NCBI RefSeq assembly: GCF_003952665.1
Contig: NZ_CP017946.1
Coordinates: forward strand, 3,472,001-3,536,000
Source of the DNA: Bosea sp. Tri-49
GTDB lineage: Bacteria > Pseudomonadota > Alphaproteobacteria > Rhizobiales > Beijerinckiaceae
Reading direction: 5' to 3'
Length of the DNA stretch: 64,000 nucleotides
Part shown: positions 45,612 through 54,351 of the stretch, one piece after another
Layout of the letters: each line of letters starts with the position of its first letter
How positions within the stretch are numbered: the stretch's first letter is position 1
Position numbers and translations under genes: made by a program
Notes under the pieces: model-generated
What the model was told of the DNA's origin: nothing
What the model saw: only the letters and a program-made list of their open reading frames with translations
Databases searched by the model: none

Positions 45612-46487
45612 GTGGCTTACAATACGGCTCGGCGCCGGCTCGATTACGAGCTCGCCATCAGGCCGATGACAGAAGCGGATATCTCCCAGGCGCACCAGCT
45701 CTCCGTCGGTGTCAGCTGGCCGCATCGGCCGGAGGACTGGCGCTTCGTGCTGGAGGTCGGGCACGGCTTCGTCGCCTGCGACGCGATCGACCGGGCCCTG
45801 GCCTCGGCGATGTGGTGGCCGTACGGGCCGCATTTCGCCACGGTAGGCATGGTCATCACCTCACCGCGCCTGCAGATGCAGGGCGCCGGGCGGCGACTGA
45901 TGGACACGATCTTCGAGCAGGCGGGCGATCGCGACCTCAGGCTGAATGCGACGCGCGCCGGCTACCGCCTCTATCGCTCGCTCGACTTCCAGCCGATCGG
46001 CCGGATCTTCCAGCATCAGGGCCGCGTCCAGGCGCCGGCCGGTGCTGCGCCCGACGAGTTCGCTGTCCGCCCGGTGACCGCCGCGGACGGCGAGGCGATC
46101 GCCCGGCTCGACGCCGACGCCTATGGCGCCGACCGCTCGCGTGTGATGGCAGCGCTGATGAAGCTCGCAACCGGGACGGTGATCGAGCGGGACGGCGCGC
46201 TGGTCGGCTTCGCGCTCTGCCGCCGTTTCGGCCGCGGCCATGTCGTCGGCCCTGTCGTCGCCGAGAGCGACGAGGCGGCGATCGCGCTCGTGCGGCCGCA
46301 TGTACTCGCCCATGACGGCCAGTTCCTGCGTGCCGACACCGCCCAGGAGCAGGGCAAGTTCGGCGGCTTCCTCGAAGATTGCGGCATGACCGTCTTCGAC
46401 ACGGTGACGACGATGATCCGCGGCCGCAATCACGGTCCGAGCGGTCAGGCGCGGACCTTCGGCCTCGTCACCCAGGCGCTGGGTTGA
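45612..46487 (+). CDS. GNAT family N-acetyltransferase with two GNAT-type domains, copy 1
   Basis: This 291-residue protein has an N-terminal GNAT domain (about 15-140) with the acetyl-CoA loop LQMQGAGRRLMDTIFEQ and a C-terminal GNAT-like domain (about 150-285). It starts at a GTG (45612) with GAGG nearby. A paralog with the same layout lies at 51.5-52.4 kb. Acetyl acceptors are unknown; in an amine-catabolism region, acetylation of a polyamine or amino acid is plausible. It ends 3 bp from the convergent AsnC-type gene. Confidence 0.88.
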   Translation: MAYNTARRRLDYELAIRPMTEADISQAHQLSVGVSWPHRPEDWRFVLEVGHGFVACDAIDRALASAMWWPYGPHFATVGMVITSPRLQMQGAGRRLMDTIFEQAGDRDLRLNATRAGYRLYRSLDFQPIGRIFQHQGRVQAPAGAAPDEFAVRPVTAADGEAIARLDADAYGADRSRVMAALMKLATGTVIERDGALVGFALCRRFGRGHVVGPVVAESDEAAIALVRPHVLAHDGQFLRADTAQEQGKFGGFLEDCGMTVFDTVTTMIRGRNHGPSGQARTFGLVTQALG

Positions 46488-46490
46488 GCG

Positions 46491-46979
46491 CTACAGGCCG
46501 AACAGCACCGGGAGCGGATAGCCCGGTTTCTGGATCGGCGACTTGATCACGATGTAGCTGAAGTATTTGGAGATGCCGATATTGCGGTCGAGCAGCGTCT
46601 CGATCAGCGACTGGTAATGGGTCAGCCCGCGCGTGACGAACTTGACGAGATAATCGTAGCCGCCGCTGACCATATGGCACTCGACCACCTCGTCGACGCG
46701 CCGGAGCGCCGTCTCGAAGCGGATGAAGTATTCCTTGGTGTGGTCGGCCAGGGTGATCTCGGTGAAGACGGTGATCGTCTCGCCGAGCTTCTGCAGGTTG
46801 ATGGTCGCGCCGTAGCCGGAGATGAAGCCGGCCTGCTCCAGCCGCTTGACCCGCAGCAGGCACGGGCTCGGCGACAGCCCCACCGCATCGGCCAGATTGA
46901 CGTTCGTCATCCTGCCGTTGTTCTGCAGCTCGATCAGGATCTTCATGTCGATGCGGTCGAGCCGCACACCCGGTGTCAC
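46491..46979 (-). CDS. Lrp/AsnC family transcriptional regulator
   Basis: The 162-residue protein has an AsnC-type winged helix (LDRIDMKILIELQNNGRMTN, VNLADAVGLSPSPCLLRVKR at about 7-45) and a RAM domain (about 70-150). Start is GTG at 46979 with GAGG ten bases upstream. It follows the aminotransferase gene on the same strand (93-bp gap). The SPSPCLLRVKRLE helix is typical of regulators of amino-acid catabolic genes, so it probably controls this block. Confidence 0.93.
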   Translation of the reverse strand: MTPGVRLDRIDMKILIELQNNGRMTNVNLADAVGLSPSPCLLRVKRLEQAGFISGYGATINLQKLGETITVFTEITLADHTKEYFIRFETALRRVDEVVECHMVSGGYDYLVKFVTRGLTHYQSLIETLLDRNIGISKYFSYIVIKSPIQKPGYPLPVLFGL

Positions 46980-47072
46980 GACGAATGCCTCATGCCAGAG
47001 CCGCCTTGCGACACCCTAGAGGCTCTCGCGTCCTTCCGACAAGGAACGGCGGCGTAGCCGAGCAAGCAAATC

Positions 47073-48467
47073 TCACGCCGCCTTCGCCATCGCCAGGCCC
47101 GCCGCCACCTCCGGCAGCGCCATGACCTCGTCGAGCGTCTTGCGCAGCCGCGTCACGATCAGGTCGATCTCCGCCTCGCTGCAGCAAAGGGGCGGCGCAA
47201 GGCCGATGATGTCGTCGGCGAAGGCGCGGAAGATCACGCCATTGGCGTAGCCACGGGCGAAGAGGTGGTCCGGCAGCTTCGCTTCACGCGGGAGCTTCTG
47301 CTTCGTCGCCTTGTCGGCGACCAGTTCGACGCCGGCGAGCAGACCGCGTGCCCTGACCTCGCCGACGAGCGGATGATCGGCGAGTGTCGCCAGGCGTTCC
47401 TCGAAATAGGCCCCGACGCGCTGGCCGTTGGCGAGGATGCCGCCTTCCTCGTAGAGGCGCAGCACTTCGAGCGCGACGGCGGCGCTGACCGGATGGCCCG
47501 AATAAGTGTAGCCATGGCCGATCGGCCCGCCGGCCGGCGCGTTGTCGGCGATGGCGCGGTAGACCTTCTCGCCGATGGCGAGCGCGCCGAGCGGCGCATA
47601 GCCCGAGGTCAGCCCCTTGGCCATGGTCATCATATCGGGCACGACGCCTTCAGCCTCGCAGGCGAACATCGGGCCGGTACGGCCGAAGCCGGTAATGACC
47701 TCGTCGGCGACGAAGAGGATGTCGAGCTCGGCTGCCGCCTCGCGCATCGCCTTGAGCCAGCCCTTCGGCGGCACGATGACGCCGCCCGAACCGATCACCG
47801 GCTCGCAAAAGAAGGCCGCGACGTTCTCGGCGCCGAGCTCCGCGACCTTGGCGCGCAGCGAGGCGACGCTCGCCGCGATCACCGCCGCGTCGCCCGAGCC
47901 GGTCGGGCTGCGATAGGCATAGGGCGGGGCGACGTAGTGATTCACATGCGCCGGAAAGTCGAAATTGGCGTGGAAGGCCGGCAGCGCCGTGACGCCCGCG
48001 CCCGTCGAACTCGAGCCGTGATAGCCGCGCTCAAGTGAGAGGATCGCCTTCTTCGTCGGCCGGCCGGTGACGTTGTAGTAAAACTGGATCAGGCGCAGCG
48101 CGCTATCGACGGCATCCGAACCGCCCAGCGAGAAATAGATGTGATCGAGATCGCCGGGGGTGAGCTCGGCGAGCTTGGCGGCAAGCCGGATCGTCGGCTC
48201 GCTGCCGAAGCTGAAATAGCCGGTAGCATAAGGCAGCTCGCGCATCTGGCGGGCGGCCGCCTCGACGATGCTGTCATGACCGTAGCCGACATTGACGCAC
48301 CAGAGGCCGGCGAAGCCGTCGATCAGCTCATGGCCGTCGGCATCGGTGACGAAGGCGCCCTTGGCCGACTTCATCACGGTGACGCCGCGCTTCTCATGGC
48401 CGGCCCAGTTGGCGACCGGATGGACCCAGTGGCGGCGATCGAGAGCTTCGAGGGAATTGACGCTCAT
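47073..48467 (-). CDS. Class III (omega) aminotransferase, PLP-dependent
   Basis: The 464-residue enzyme has the class III fold: DGFAGLWCVNVGYGH near the N-terminus, SLGGSDAVDSALRL for phosphate binding, LFVADEVITGFGRTG (Asp255), and the PLP lysine Lys284 in MTMAKGLTSGYAPLGA. It transfers an amino group from an omega-amino compound (putrescine, beta-alanine, 4-aminobutyrate or taurine types) to pyruvate or another keto acid. The semialdehyde dehydrogenase gene upstream would oxidise the product. It is preceded by an AraC-type gene 9 bp away. Confidence 0.95.
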   Translation of the reverse strand: MSVNSLEALDRRHWVHPVANWAGHEKRGVTVMKSAKGAFVTDADGHELIDGFAGLWCVNVGYGHDSIVEAAARQMRELPYATGYFSFGSEPTIRLAAKLAELTPGDLDHIYFSLGGSDAVDSALRLIQFYYNVTGRPTKKAILSLERGYHGSSSTGAGVTALPAFHANFDFPAHVNHYVAPPYAYRSPTGSGDAAVIAASVASLRAKVAELGAENVAAFFCEPVIGSGGVIVPPKGWLKAMREAAAELDILFVADEVITGFGRTGPMFACEAEGVVPDMMTMAKGLTSGYAPLGALAIGEKVYRAIADNAPAGGPIGHGYTYSGHPVSAAVALEVLRLYEEGGILANGQRVGAYFEERLATLADHPLVGEVRARGLLAGVELVADKATKQKLPREAKLPDHLFARGYANGVIFRAFADDIIGLAPPLCCSEAEIDLIVTRLRKTLDEVMALPEVAAGLAMAKAA

Positions 48468-48476
48468 GGCGAGACC

Positions 48477-48920
48477 TCAGGCAGGACGGGAAGTCGGAAC
48501 GGGAGAGAAGGCAGTGGGCGCCGGATAGGCGATCCGGCCGGCCCGCGATGGCGGGGACTGCACCTGCTCGCGCAGATAGCGGCCGGGAGTCGTGCCGTAG
48601 ACGCTCTTGAAATGGCGCGAGAGATGGCTCTGATCGAAGAAGCCGGCGTCCAGCGCGGCCTGCGCCGCCGGGACGCCATCGGCGAGCAGCACCCGCGCAT
48701 AGCGCACGCGCTGCCGGCAGACGAAGCGGTGCGGCGTCAAGCCGACCTGGCGGCGGAAGACGGTGACGAAGCGGCAGACGCTGAGGCCCGCCACGGCCGC
48801 CAGATCGTCGAGATAGAGAGCCTCGGTGAAATGCCGCTCGATATGGACCAGCGCCCGGCGGATGCCAGGGCTCTGCGGCTCGGCCGCTCGGGCGGCAGGA
48901 CTGGAAACAGACTGGAGCAT
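48477..48920 (-). CDS. Short AraC-type regulator, DNA-binding domain only
   Basis: The 147-residue protein contains only the double helix-turn-helix of the AraC family (about 20-120): LDDLAAVAGLSVCRFVTVFR, then AQAALDAGFFDQSHLSRHFK and GTTPGRYLRE. The usual 150-200-residue ligand domain is missing; the short N-terminus shows no trace of it. It could be a constitutive DNA-binding regulator or depend on expression level. It lies 9 bp upstream of the aminotransferase gene and 149 bp after the gabD-like gene. Confidence 0.9.
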   Translation of the reverse strand: MLQSVSSPAARAAEPQSPGIRRALVHIERHFTEALYLDDLAAVAGLSVCRFVTVFRRQVGLTPHRFVCRQRVRYARVLLADGVPAAQAALDAGFFDQSHLSRHFKSVYGTTPGRYLREQVQSPPSRAGRIAYPAPTAFSPVPTSRPA

Positions 48921-49069
48921 GGACCGCCTCGTCCTCTACTGGCGCAATAGCGCCTATCGGTAGAGGCTAGGAGCGGCCGGCCGGGGAGTGCGGTGGCTTT
49001 GGTGCGCCGCTTTGATATCCCCTGCCCAATTCGGGCACGCGATCGGCAGATCGTGCTTCGGCCTGTCCG

Positions 49070-50539
49070 TCAGGCGGACGCCAGCCCGCCAATGTGGAAG
49101 CTCTTCAGCTCGAGATACTCCTCGATGCCGGTCGCACCACCCTCGCGGCCGATGCCGGACTGCTTGACGCCGCCAAAGGGCGCCACCTCCATCGAGACCG
49201 AGCCGGTATTGAGGCCGACCATGCCGAATTCGAGGCGCTCGCCGACACGCCAGGAGCGTTTCAGATTCTCGGTGTAGAAATAGGCGGCAAGGCCGTAGGG
49301 CGTGCCGTTGGCGATCTCGATCGCCTCGTCCTCGTGTCGGAAGCGGAATAGCGGCGCCACCGGACCGAAGGTCTCCTCATTGGCCAACCGCATCCGCGTG
49401 GTCGCGCCGGTCAGCACCGTCGGCACCACGAAGCGGGAACCGTCGACCTCGCCTTGCGCCCCGGCGACGCGCGTTGCGCCGAGCGTGAGCGCATCGTCGA
49501 GATGCGCGTGGACCTTCTCGACGGCCGCCGCATTGATCAGCGGGCCAATGGTGACGCCGGCCTGACGCCCATCGCCGACCCGCATCGCCGCGACCGCCTT
49601 GGCGAGGCGATCGGCGAAAGCGTCGTGGATACCGTCCTGCACCAGGATGCGGTTGGCGCAGACGCAGGTCTGGCCGGCATTGCGGAACTTGCTGGCGATG
49701 GCACCGGCGACGGCTGCGTCGAGGTCAGCGTCATCGAAGACGATGAAGGGCGCGTTGCCGCCGAGTTCGAGGCTCAATCGCTTCAGCGTATCCGAGCATT
49801 GCCGCATCAACAGCGCGCCGACCCGGGTCGAGCCGGTGAAGGAGAGCTTACGCACCATGGGATTCTGCGTCAGCGCTGCGCCAACCCCTTGCGGCAGGCC
49901 GGTGACGATGTTGATCACGCCGGGCGGGAAACCGGCGCGCTCAGCCAGCACGCCGAGCGCCAGCGCCGAAAAGGGCGTCAACTCCGAGGGCTTCACCACG
50001 ATCGGGCAGCCGGCGGCCAGCGCCGGCGCGCATTTGCGGGTGATCATCGCATTGGGGAAGTTCCAGGGCGTGATCGCGGCGGAGACACCGACGGGCTCCT
50101 TCAGGACGAGGATGCGGCGGTCAGCGGTCGGCGCCGGCACGGTGCTGCCATAGACGCGGCGCGCCTCCTCGGCGAACCATTTGATGAAGCCGGCGCCGTA
50201 GAGCACCTCGCCCTCGGCTTCCGCCAGCGGCTTGCCCTGCTCGGCCGTCATGATGCGGGCGAGGTCCTTGCGGTGTTCCAGCACGAGGTCGTGCCAGCGC
50301 TCCAGCAAAGCGGCCCGCTCGGTCGCCGGCCGCGCCTTCCACGCCGGAAACGCAGCCTCCGCTGCGGCGATAGCCGCGTTGGTTTCCGCCTCACCGCAGG
50401 CCGGAATCGTACCGATCTCGACGCCCGTCGCCGGATCGCGCACCGGCAGTTCCTCGCCGGAGGCGGCGCCGACCCACTCGCCGCCAATCAGGGCGCGGCC
50501 GACGAAAAGGCTGCGGTCTTCGAGAGCGACAATCGACAT
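49070..50539 (-). CDS. gabD: NAD(P)-dependent succinate-semialdehyde dehydrogenase-like enzyme
   Basis: The 489-residue ALDH closely follows the GabD pattern: [40 protein letters not shown], base Glu259 in LELGGNAPF, and nucleophile Cys292 in [11 protein letters not shown], with Cys294 two residues later. The C-terminal [14 protein letters not shown] binds the carboxylate end in this group. It oxidises succinate semialdehyde (or glutarate semialdehyde) to the acid. It shares a minus-strand block with an omega-aminotransferase, consistent with a 4-aminobutyrate-like pathway. Confidence 0.94.
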   Translation of the reverse strand: MSIVALEDRSLFVGRALIGGEWVGAASGEELPVRDPATGVEIGTIPACGEAETNAAIAAAEAAFPAWKARPATERAALLERWHDLVLEHRKDLARIMTAEQGKPLAEAEGEVLYGAGFIKWFAEEARRVYGSTVPAPTADRRILVLKEPVGVSAAITPWNFPNAMITRKCAPALAAGCPIVVKPSELTPFSALALGVLAERAGFPPGVINIVTGLPQGVGAALTQNPMVRKLSFTGSTRVGALLMRQCSDTLKRLSLELGGNAPFIVFDDADLDAAVAGAIASKFRNAGQTCVCANRILVQDGIHDAFADRLAKAVAAMRVGDGRQAGVTIGPLINAAAVEKVHAHLDDALTLGATRVAGAQGEVDGSRFVVPTVLTGATTRMRLANEETFGPVAPLFRFRHEDEAIEIANGTPYGLAAYFYTENLKRSWRVGERLEFGMVGLNTGSVSMEVAPFGGVKQSGIGREGGATGIEEYLELKSFHIGGLASA

Positions 50540-50551
50540 GCAGGACCTCGT

Positions 50552-51478
50552 TCAGTAGCCGCGATGGCGGTCGATCAGGCCGATCAGGGGTTCGCCCGCC
50601 TGGTGGCGCCGCAGGTTCTCAAGGACGATGTCGAGCGAGGCCTCCGAGCGCGAGCGGCTGGCGATATGCGGCGTGAGCAGGACCTTGGGATGGTTCCAGA
50701 GCGGATGCCCTGCCGGCAACGGCTCCGGCTCGCAGACATCCAGCACCGCCGCCGCGAGATGGTCGTTGTCCAGCGCCGCCAGCAGGGCATCCTGATCGAG
50801 ATGGCCGCCCCGGCCGGCATTGACCAGCATCGCGCCCTGCGGCAGCTGGGCGAAGAGCTCGGCGCCGAGCAGGCCGCGCGTCGCATCGGTCAGCGGCAGC
50901 AGGCAGATCAGGATGTCGGTGCGGGCGAGGAAGGCCGGCAGTTCGTCATCGCCGGCGAAGGTCTCGATGCCGTCGACCTTATGCCGCGAACGGCTCCAGC
51001 CGGCGACCTCGAAACCGAATTCGGCGAGCTTCAGCGCGCAGGCCTTGCCGAGCATGCCGAGCCCGAGCACGCCGACTCGGCGCTCTGACGTCGGCCTGAT
51101 ACGGAGCGGCTTCCAGGCCTGTTCGCGCTGTGCCGCGATGTAGGGGACGAGATCCCGGTGCAGGGCCAGGACCGACATGGTGACGTATTCGACCATGCTG
51201 TCGACGAGGCCGGGCTCGATCATCCGCACGATCGGCAGCTGCGGCGGTATGTCAGCCAGGTTCAGCTGGTCGACACCGGCGCCGACCGAGACCAGCAATT
51301 CGAGATTAGGGAACTGGCCGAGCAGGTTGTCGGGCGGAAGCCAGGCGGCAAGATAGCGGATATCGGCGGGGTCGCCGATATCCGGCCAGATCCGAAACGG
51401 CAGCTCGGGCGCCTTCTGCGCCAATAGCCGCGTCCATTCCTCGCCGCGGGCGGCATCGGACTTGAGCAGTAGCGTCAT
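50552..51478 (-). CDS. Glyoxylate/hydroxypyruvate reductase A-like 2-hydroxyacid dehydrogenase
   Basis: The 308-residue enzyme is of the GhrA type. It has VGVLGLGMLGKAC for NAD(P)H (about 135-147), NAGRGG with Arg223, the catalytic Glu in DVCEPEPLP (about 252) and His271 in TPHIASRS. It reduces glyoxylate, hydroxypyruvate or related 2-keto acids. It is upstream of the gabD-like gene by 12 bp, suggesting that the block handles a 2-keto acid product as well as a semialdehyde. Confidence 0.93.
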   Translation of the reverse strand: MTLLLKSDAARGEEWTRLLAQKAPELPFRIWPDIGDPADIRYLAAWLPPDNLLGQFPNLELLVSVGAGVDQLNLADIPPQLPIVRMIEPGLVDSMVEYVTMSVLALHRDLVPYIAAQREQAWKPLRIRPTSERRVGVLGLGMLGKACALKLAEFGFEVAGWSRSRHKVDGIETFAGDDELPAFLARTDILICLLPLTDATRGLLGAELFAQLPQGAMLVNAGRGGHLDQDALLAALDNDHLAAAVLDVCEPEPLPAGHPLWNHPKVLLTPHIASRSRSEASLDIVLENLRRHQAGEPLIGLIDRHRGY

Positions 51479-51497
51479 CGTGTCGACCTCGCGGACA

Positions 51498-52358
51498 TCA
51501 GCCGAGCGCCTGATTGATCAGGGCATGGAGGCGCGCCGGGCCGGGCGCGGCCGGCAGATCGCCGCGCACCATTGCGACAACGTCTCCTGCCGGTGCAAGA
51601 CCATGCTGCGCCAGCCAATCGCCGAGCCCGGAGCCGAGCTGCAGATCGACCCGGATGAACTGGCCGGTCCGGCCATGCAGCCAGCAGGCGATCAGCGTGC
51701 GCGCGTCGGCTTCGTCAACCGCCACGACCGGGCCAATCGTATGGCCGCGGCCGAAGGCCCGCAGGATACTGAAGCCGACGGGCTGGTCGGCCCTCTCCAA
51801 CACCAGGCACTCGCCACATCCCAGCAGGGCCGCAAGGCTCGGCCCGCGCTCCAAGCCGGTCGCGGCGCGGTCGAGACGCTCCAGAATGGGAAGGTCGGCG
51901 GAGCTTGCCGGACGCAGCCGCTCGCCAGCGCCAAGTTGCGGCGCGGCAACGGCGAGCACGTGCCCGTGCTGCTGGCGTACGCCACCGCAGGGCCGGAAGC
52001 CGCTTTTGGCATAGAGCGGCTCACCGGCGGCTGTGGCATTCAGCATCAGCGAGCGCCCTTCGGCCTGCACGAGCAGGGCCTGCATGAGACGCCGGCCGAT
52101 GCCGCTTCCTTGCGCCTCGGGCGCGACGATGATCATCCCGAGCGTCGCATGGCTCTTGCCATAGGGCCACCACAGGGCCGAGGCGATGAGCTTGCCGTCT
52201 CGCACGCCGACGACGCCACCGCCGAGTCCGATCGCGAACTCCCAGTCCTCGCGGCGATACGGCCAGCCGACGCGCCGCGACAGCTCCGCGCCGAGCGCCG
52301 CGTCGCCGATCCCGATCTCGCGCAGCGTCAGCGCTTCCGGTGCGGCGACTTCAACCAT
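51498..52358 (-). CDS. GNAT family N-acetyltransferase with two GNAT-type domains, copy 2
   Basis: The 286-residue paralog of the gene at 45.6 kb shares the pattern VGWPYRREDWEFAIG and SALWWPYGKSHATLGMIIV, and has the acetyl-CoA loop EAQGSGIGRRLMQALL. The C-terminal half is again a GNAT-like domain. It is encoded between the bicupin and GhrA-like genes, so it probably serves the same pathway. The acceptor is unknown. Confidence 0.88.
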   Translation of the reverse strand: MVEVAAPEALTLREIGIGDAALGAELSRRVGWPYRREDWEFAIGLGGGVVGVRDGKLIASALWWPYGKSHATLGMIIVAPEAQGSGIGRRLMQALLVQAEGRSLMLNATAAGEPLYAKSGFRPCGGVRQQHGHVLAVAAPQLGAGERLRPASSADLPILERLDRAATGLERGPSLAALLGCGECLVLERADQPVGFSILRAFGRGHTIGPVVAVDEADARTLIACWLHGRTGQFIRVDLQLGSGLGDWLAQHGLAPAGDVVAMVRGDLPAAPGPARLHALINQALG

Positions 52359-52394
52359 TGGTAATCCCGGCCATGGCGCCGGGCCCCGGGGCGC

Positions 52395-53102
52395 TCACGC
52401 TCCGACCTCCTGGACGACATAGACCTTGGCGAGATGCTCATCGCTGTCCCAAGCGCATTGCGTGCCATAGGGGACGAATACGCTCTCGCCCGCCTTGACC
52501 TGAACCGGACGCCCGTCCTCCCCGGTGAGCGTGACGCTGCCAACGAGGATGTGCATCAGCTCGTTGACGGGCTGCGGGCGCAGGACGCGCCGATACGGCG
52601 TCGAATCCCAGATGCCGGCCCGCAAACGCGATGCCTCGTCGGTGAAGGCGTTGAAGCTGCGGCACTGTGGCACCGGCCCTTCGAGAAGATTGGATGGAGG
52701 CGGTGACGAGGGCGAAAGCGGCGCATCGGCCGGCAACTCCGTCACGCCGGGCGCTGCGGAAGCATCGCCGGTGCTGGCGCAGAAGGCCCAGCTCGTACCG
52801 GGCGCCGCCTCGACACGCAGAGCTGTGCCACGCGCGATCACGATACTCTCGCCGGTCTGGATCGAACGCTTGCTGCCGTCCGTGAGCGAAAAGTCGAGGC
52901 GTCCGGTCGTGACGACGAGTACCTCCGTGTGCGGGAAGGCCGCAGTTTCCGTCGCGCCGGAGAACGCAGCGCTCCCCACTGCCAGATCCTGCGCGCCGCT
53001 CCAGACGACCCCCCGGCCAACAGCGAAGGGATCCTGTTCGGAGAGCGACTTGATGCCGGAGGTGCCGGCACGATTGGCGAGTACGATCGGAACAGTCGAC
53101 AT
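52395..53102 (-). CDS. Bicupin protein (DUF861/ureidoglycine-aminohydrolase-like cupins)
   Basis: The 235-residue protein has two cupin barrels. The first (about 30-115) has FPHTEVLVVTTGRLDFSLTD. The second (about 155-230) has VNELMHILVGSVTLTGEDG and then AGESVFVPYGTQCAW, the DUF861 pattern. Metal ligands look incomplete in the first domain. Such proteins often accompany DAO-type oxidases and amine-degradation genes; the reaction is unknown. The ATG at 53102 has GGGAGAGG five bases upstream. It is the first gene of the minus-strand block. Confidence 0.88.
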   Translation of the reverse strand: MSTVPIVLANRAGTSGIKSLSEQDPFAVGRGVVWSGAQDLAVGSAAFSGATETAAFPHTEVLVVTTGRLDFSLTDGSKRSIQTGESIVIARGTALRVEAAPGTSWAFCASTGDASAAPGVTELPADAPLSPSSPPPSNLLEGPVPQCRSFNAFTDEASRLRAGIWDSTPYRRVLRPQPVNELMHILVGSVTLTGEDGRPVQVKAGESVFVPYGTQCAWDSDEHLAKVYVVQEVGA

Positions 53103-53296
53103 GGAGGCCTCTCCCAGCATGATGGTGCTGAGCTAGGGTGTTTCGCACTCGGCGGATTGGAGAAAATTCTCGGGGCGACATGTCGGCGTCGCGCATGGGG
53201 CGACGTTGAATCACTCTTCTGCTGCGCAGATTCTGAATGTCCGTTTGAAGGCGGCTCACCAGGATCCGCAACTCGCGTCTTCCCTTAGAGGGTGAG

Positions 53297-54232
53297 CTAC
53301 TCACACTTTGGCGAGAAGCAAGCGGCAGCCGCGGTTCCTTCGTCGGCTCTCTCCCCGACGGCCGCGCGCACTGCGTCGACGAAGTCGAGCGCCAAGGCGG
53401 ACCTGAAGCGGCCGCTCGCCCAGACGACGCCGATCTCGTAGAGGACAGCGGGCCTGAACGGTCGCACCACGATGCCACGGCCGTGGAATTCGAAAGCGGT
53501 GAACGGGTCGACGATCGCCACACCGGCACCAGCGGCAACCAACCCGCAGGCGATCATCGAGAGCGGCGTTTCCACGCGCGCCTGCCGCGCAATGCCGGCG
53601 GATGAGAAAACCGCGTCGATGCGATACCGCATCGGCGTGGTCTGCTCGAGCGAGACAAAGGGCTCGCCGATGAAATCCGCCGGCTCCAGCACGGATTTCT
53701 CCGTCAGGCGATGGCCTTCCGGCAGGACCGCGACGCCTGACACGGGCGCCAGCATGTCCACCTCGATATTGGGGAAGTCGAGCGGGCCCTGCGCGAAGCC
53801 GACATCGCAAAAGCCGCTCGCGACCCAATCGACCACCTGCGACGAGATGCTGCCGTAGACGGCTGCCTCCAGCCCCGGCCGGTCCAGCATGAAGCGGCCG
53901 AGGATGCGCGGCAGGAAGCCGACATTGAAGGTCGGCAGCGCCGCGATCCTCAGTCGCCCGGACTCTCCGTCGCGCAGGCTTTTTGCAGCCCTTTCGATGC
54001 GGTCCAGCCCGACGAATTGACGCTCGACCTCGCGATAGAGCGACAGGGCCTCGTTGGTCGGCACGAGCCGCGTGCCGCGCTTCGCGAACAGCTTCAGGCC
54101 GAGCGCATATTGCAGGTCATGGATCAGGCGCGTCACCGCCGGCTGGCTGATGTGCAGCGCATGAGCCGCGGCGGTCACGCCGCCGGTCACGATCACCGTG
54201 CGGAAAGCCTCGATCTGGCGCGGATTCAGCAT
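53297..54232 (-). CDS. LysR family transcriptional regulator of the second Pot-type operon
   Basis: The 311-residue protein has a winged helix at about residues 4-60 (RQIEAFRTVIVTGGVTAAAH, LHISQPAVTRLIHDLQYALG) and an effector domain (about 92-290) of the OccR/NocR-like group that often senses opines or basic amino acids. It is divergent from the second Pot-type operon across 119 bp that hold a perfect TCGAATCATTCGA palindrome. It is therefore the likely regulator of the transporter/dehydrogenase operon. Confidence 0.94.
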   Translation of the reverse strand: MLNPRQIEAFRTVIVTGGVTAAAHALHISQPAVTRLIHDLQYALGLKLFAKRGTRLVPTNEALSLYREVERQFVGLDRIERAAKSLRDGESGRLRIAALPTFNVGFLPRILGRFMLDRPGLEAAVYGSISSQVVDWVASGFCDVGFAQGPLDFPNIEVDMLAPVSGVAVLPEGHRLTEKSVLEPADFIGEPFVSLEQTTPMRYRIDAVFSSAGIARQARVETPLSMIACGLVAAGAGVAIVDPFTAFEFHGRGIVVRPFRPAVLYEIGVVWASGRFRSALALDFVDAVRAAVGERADEGTAAAACFSPKCE

Positions 54233-54260
54233 GGTTCAGGCCTCTGTCCAAATCATAACA

Positions 54261-54304
54261 TTTCGACATGGATTGCTCGAATCATTCGATTTGACCAGTT
54301 CGAA
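54261..54304. promoter_or_regulatory. Candidate LysR operator with TTCGA-type repeats
   Basis: The perfect palindrome TCGAATCATTCGA (54277-54289) is flanked by TTTCGA (54261-54266) on one side and TTCGAA (54299-54304) on the other, spaced about one to two helical turns. This sits between the divergent LysR and potD-like starts, 48-91 bp upstream of the potD-like ATG, as expected for a LysR activation site. Confidence 0.6.
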
Positions 54305-54351
54305 ACTTCCCCCGACCTTGGCGCATCACTCGAAAACGAGGAGGGGAAGCC

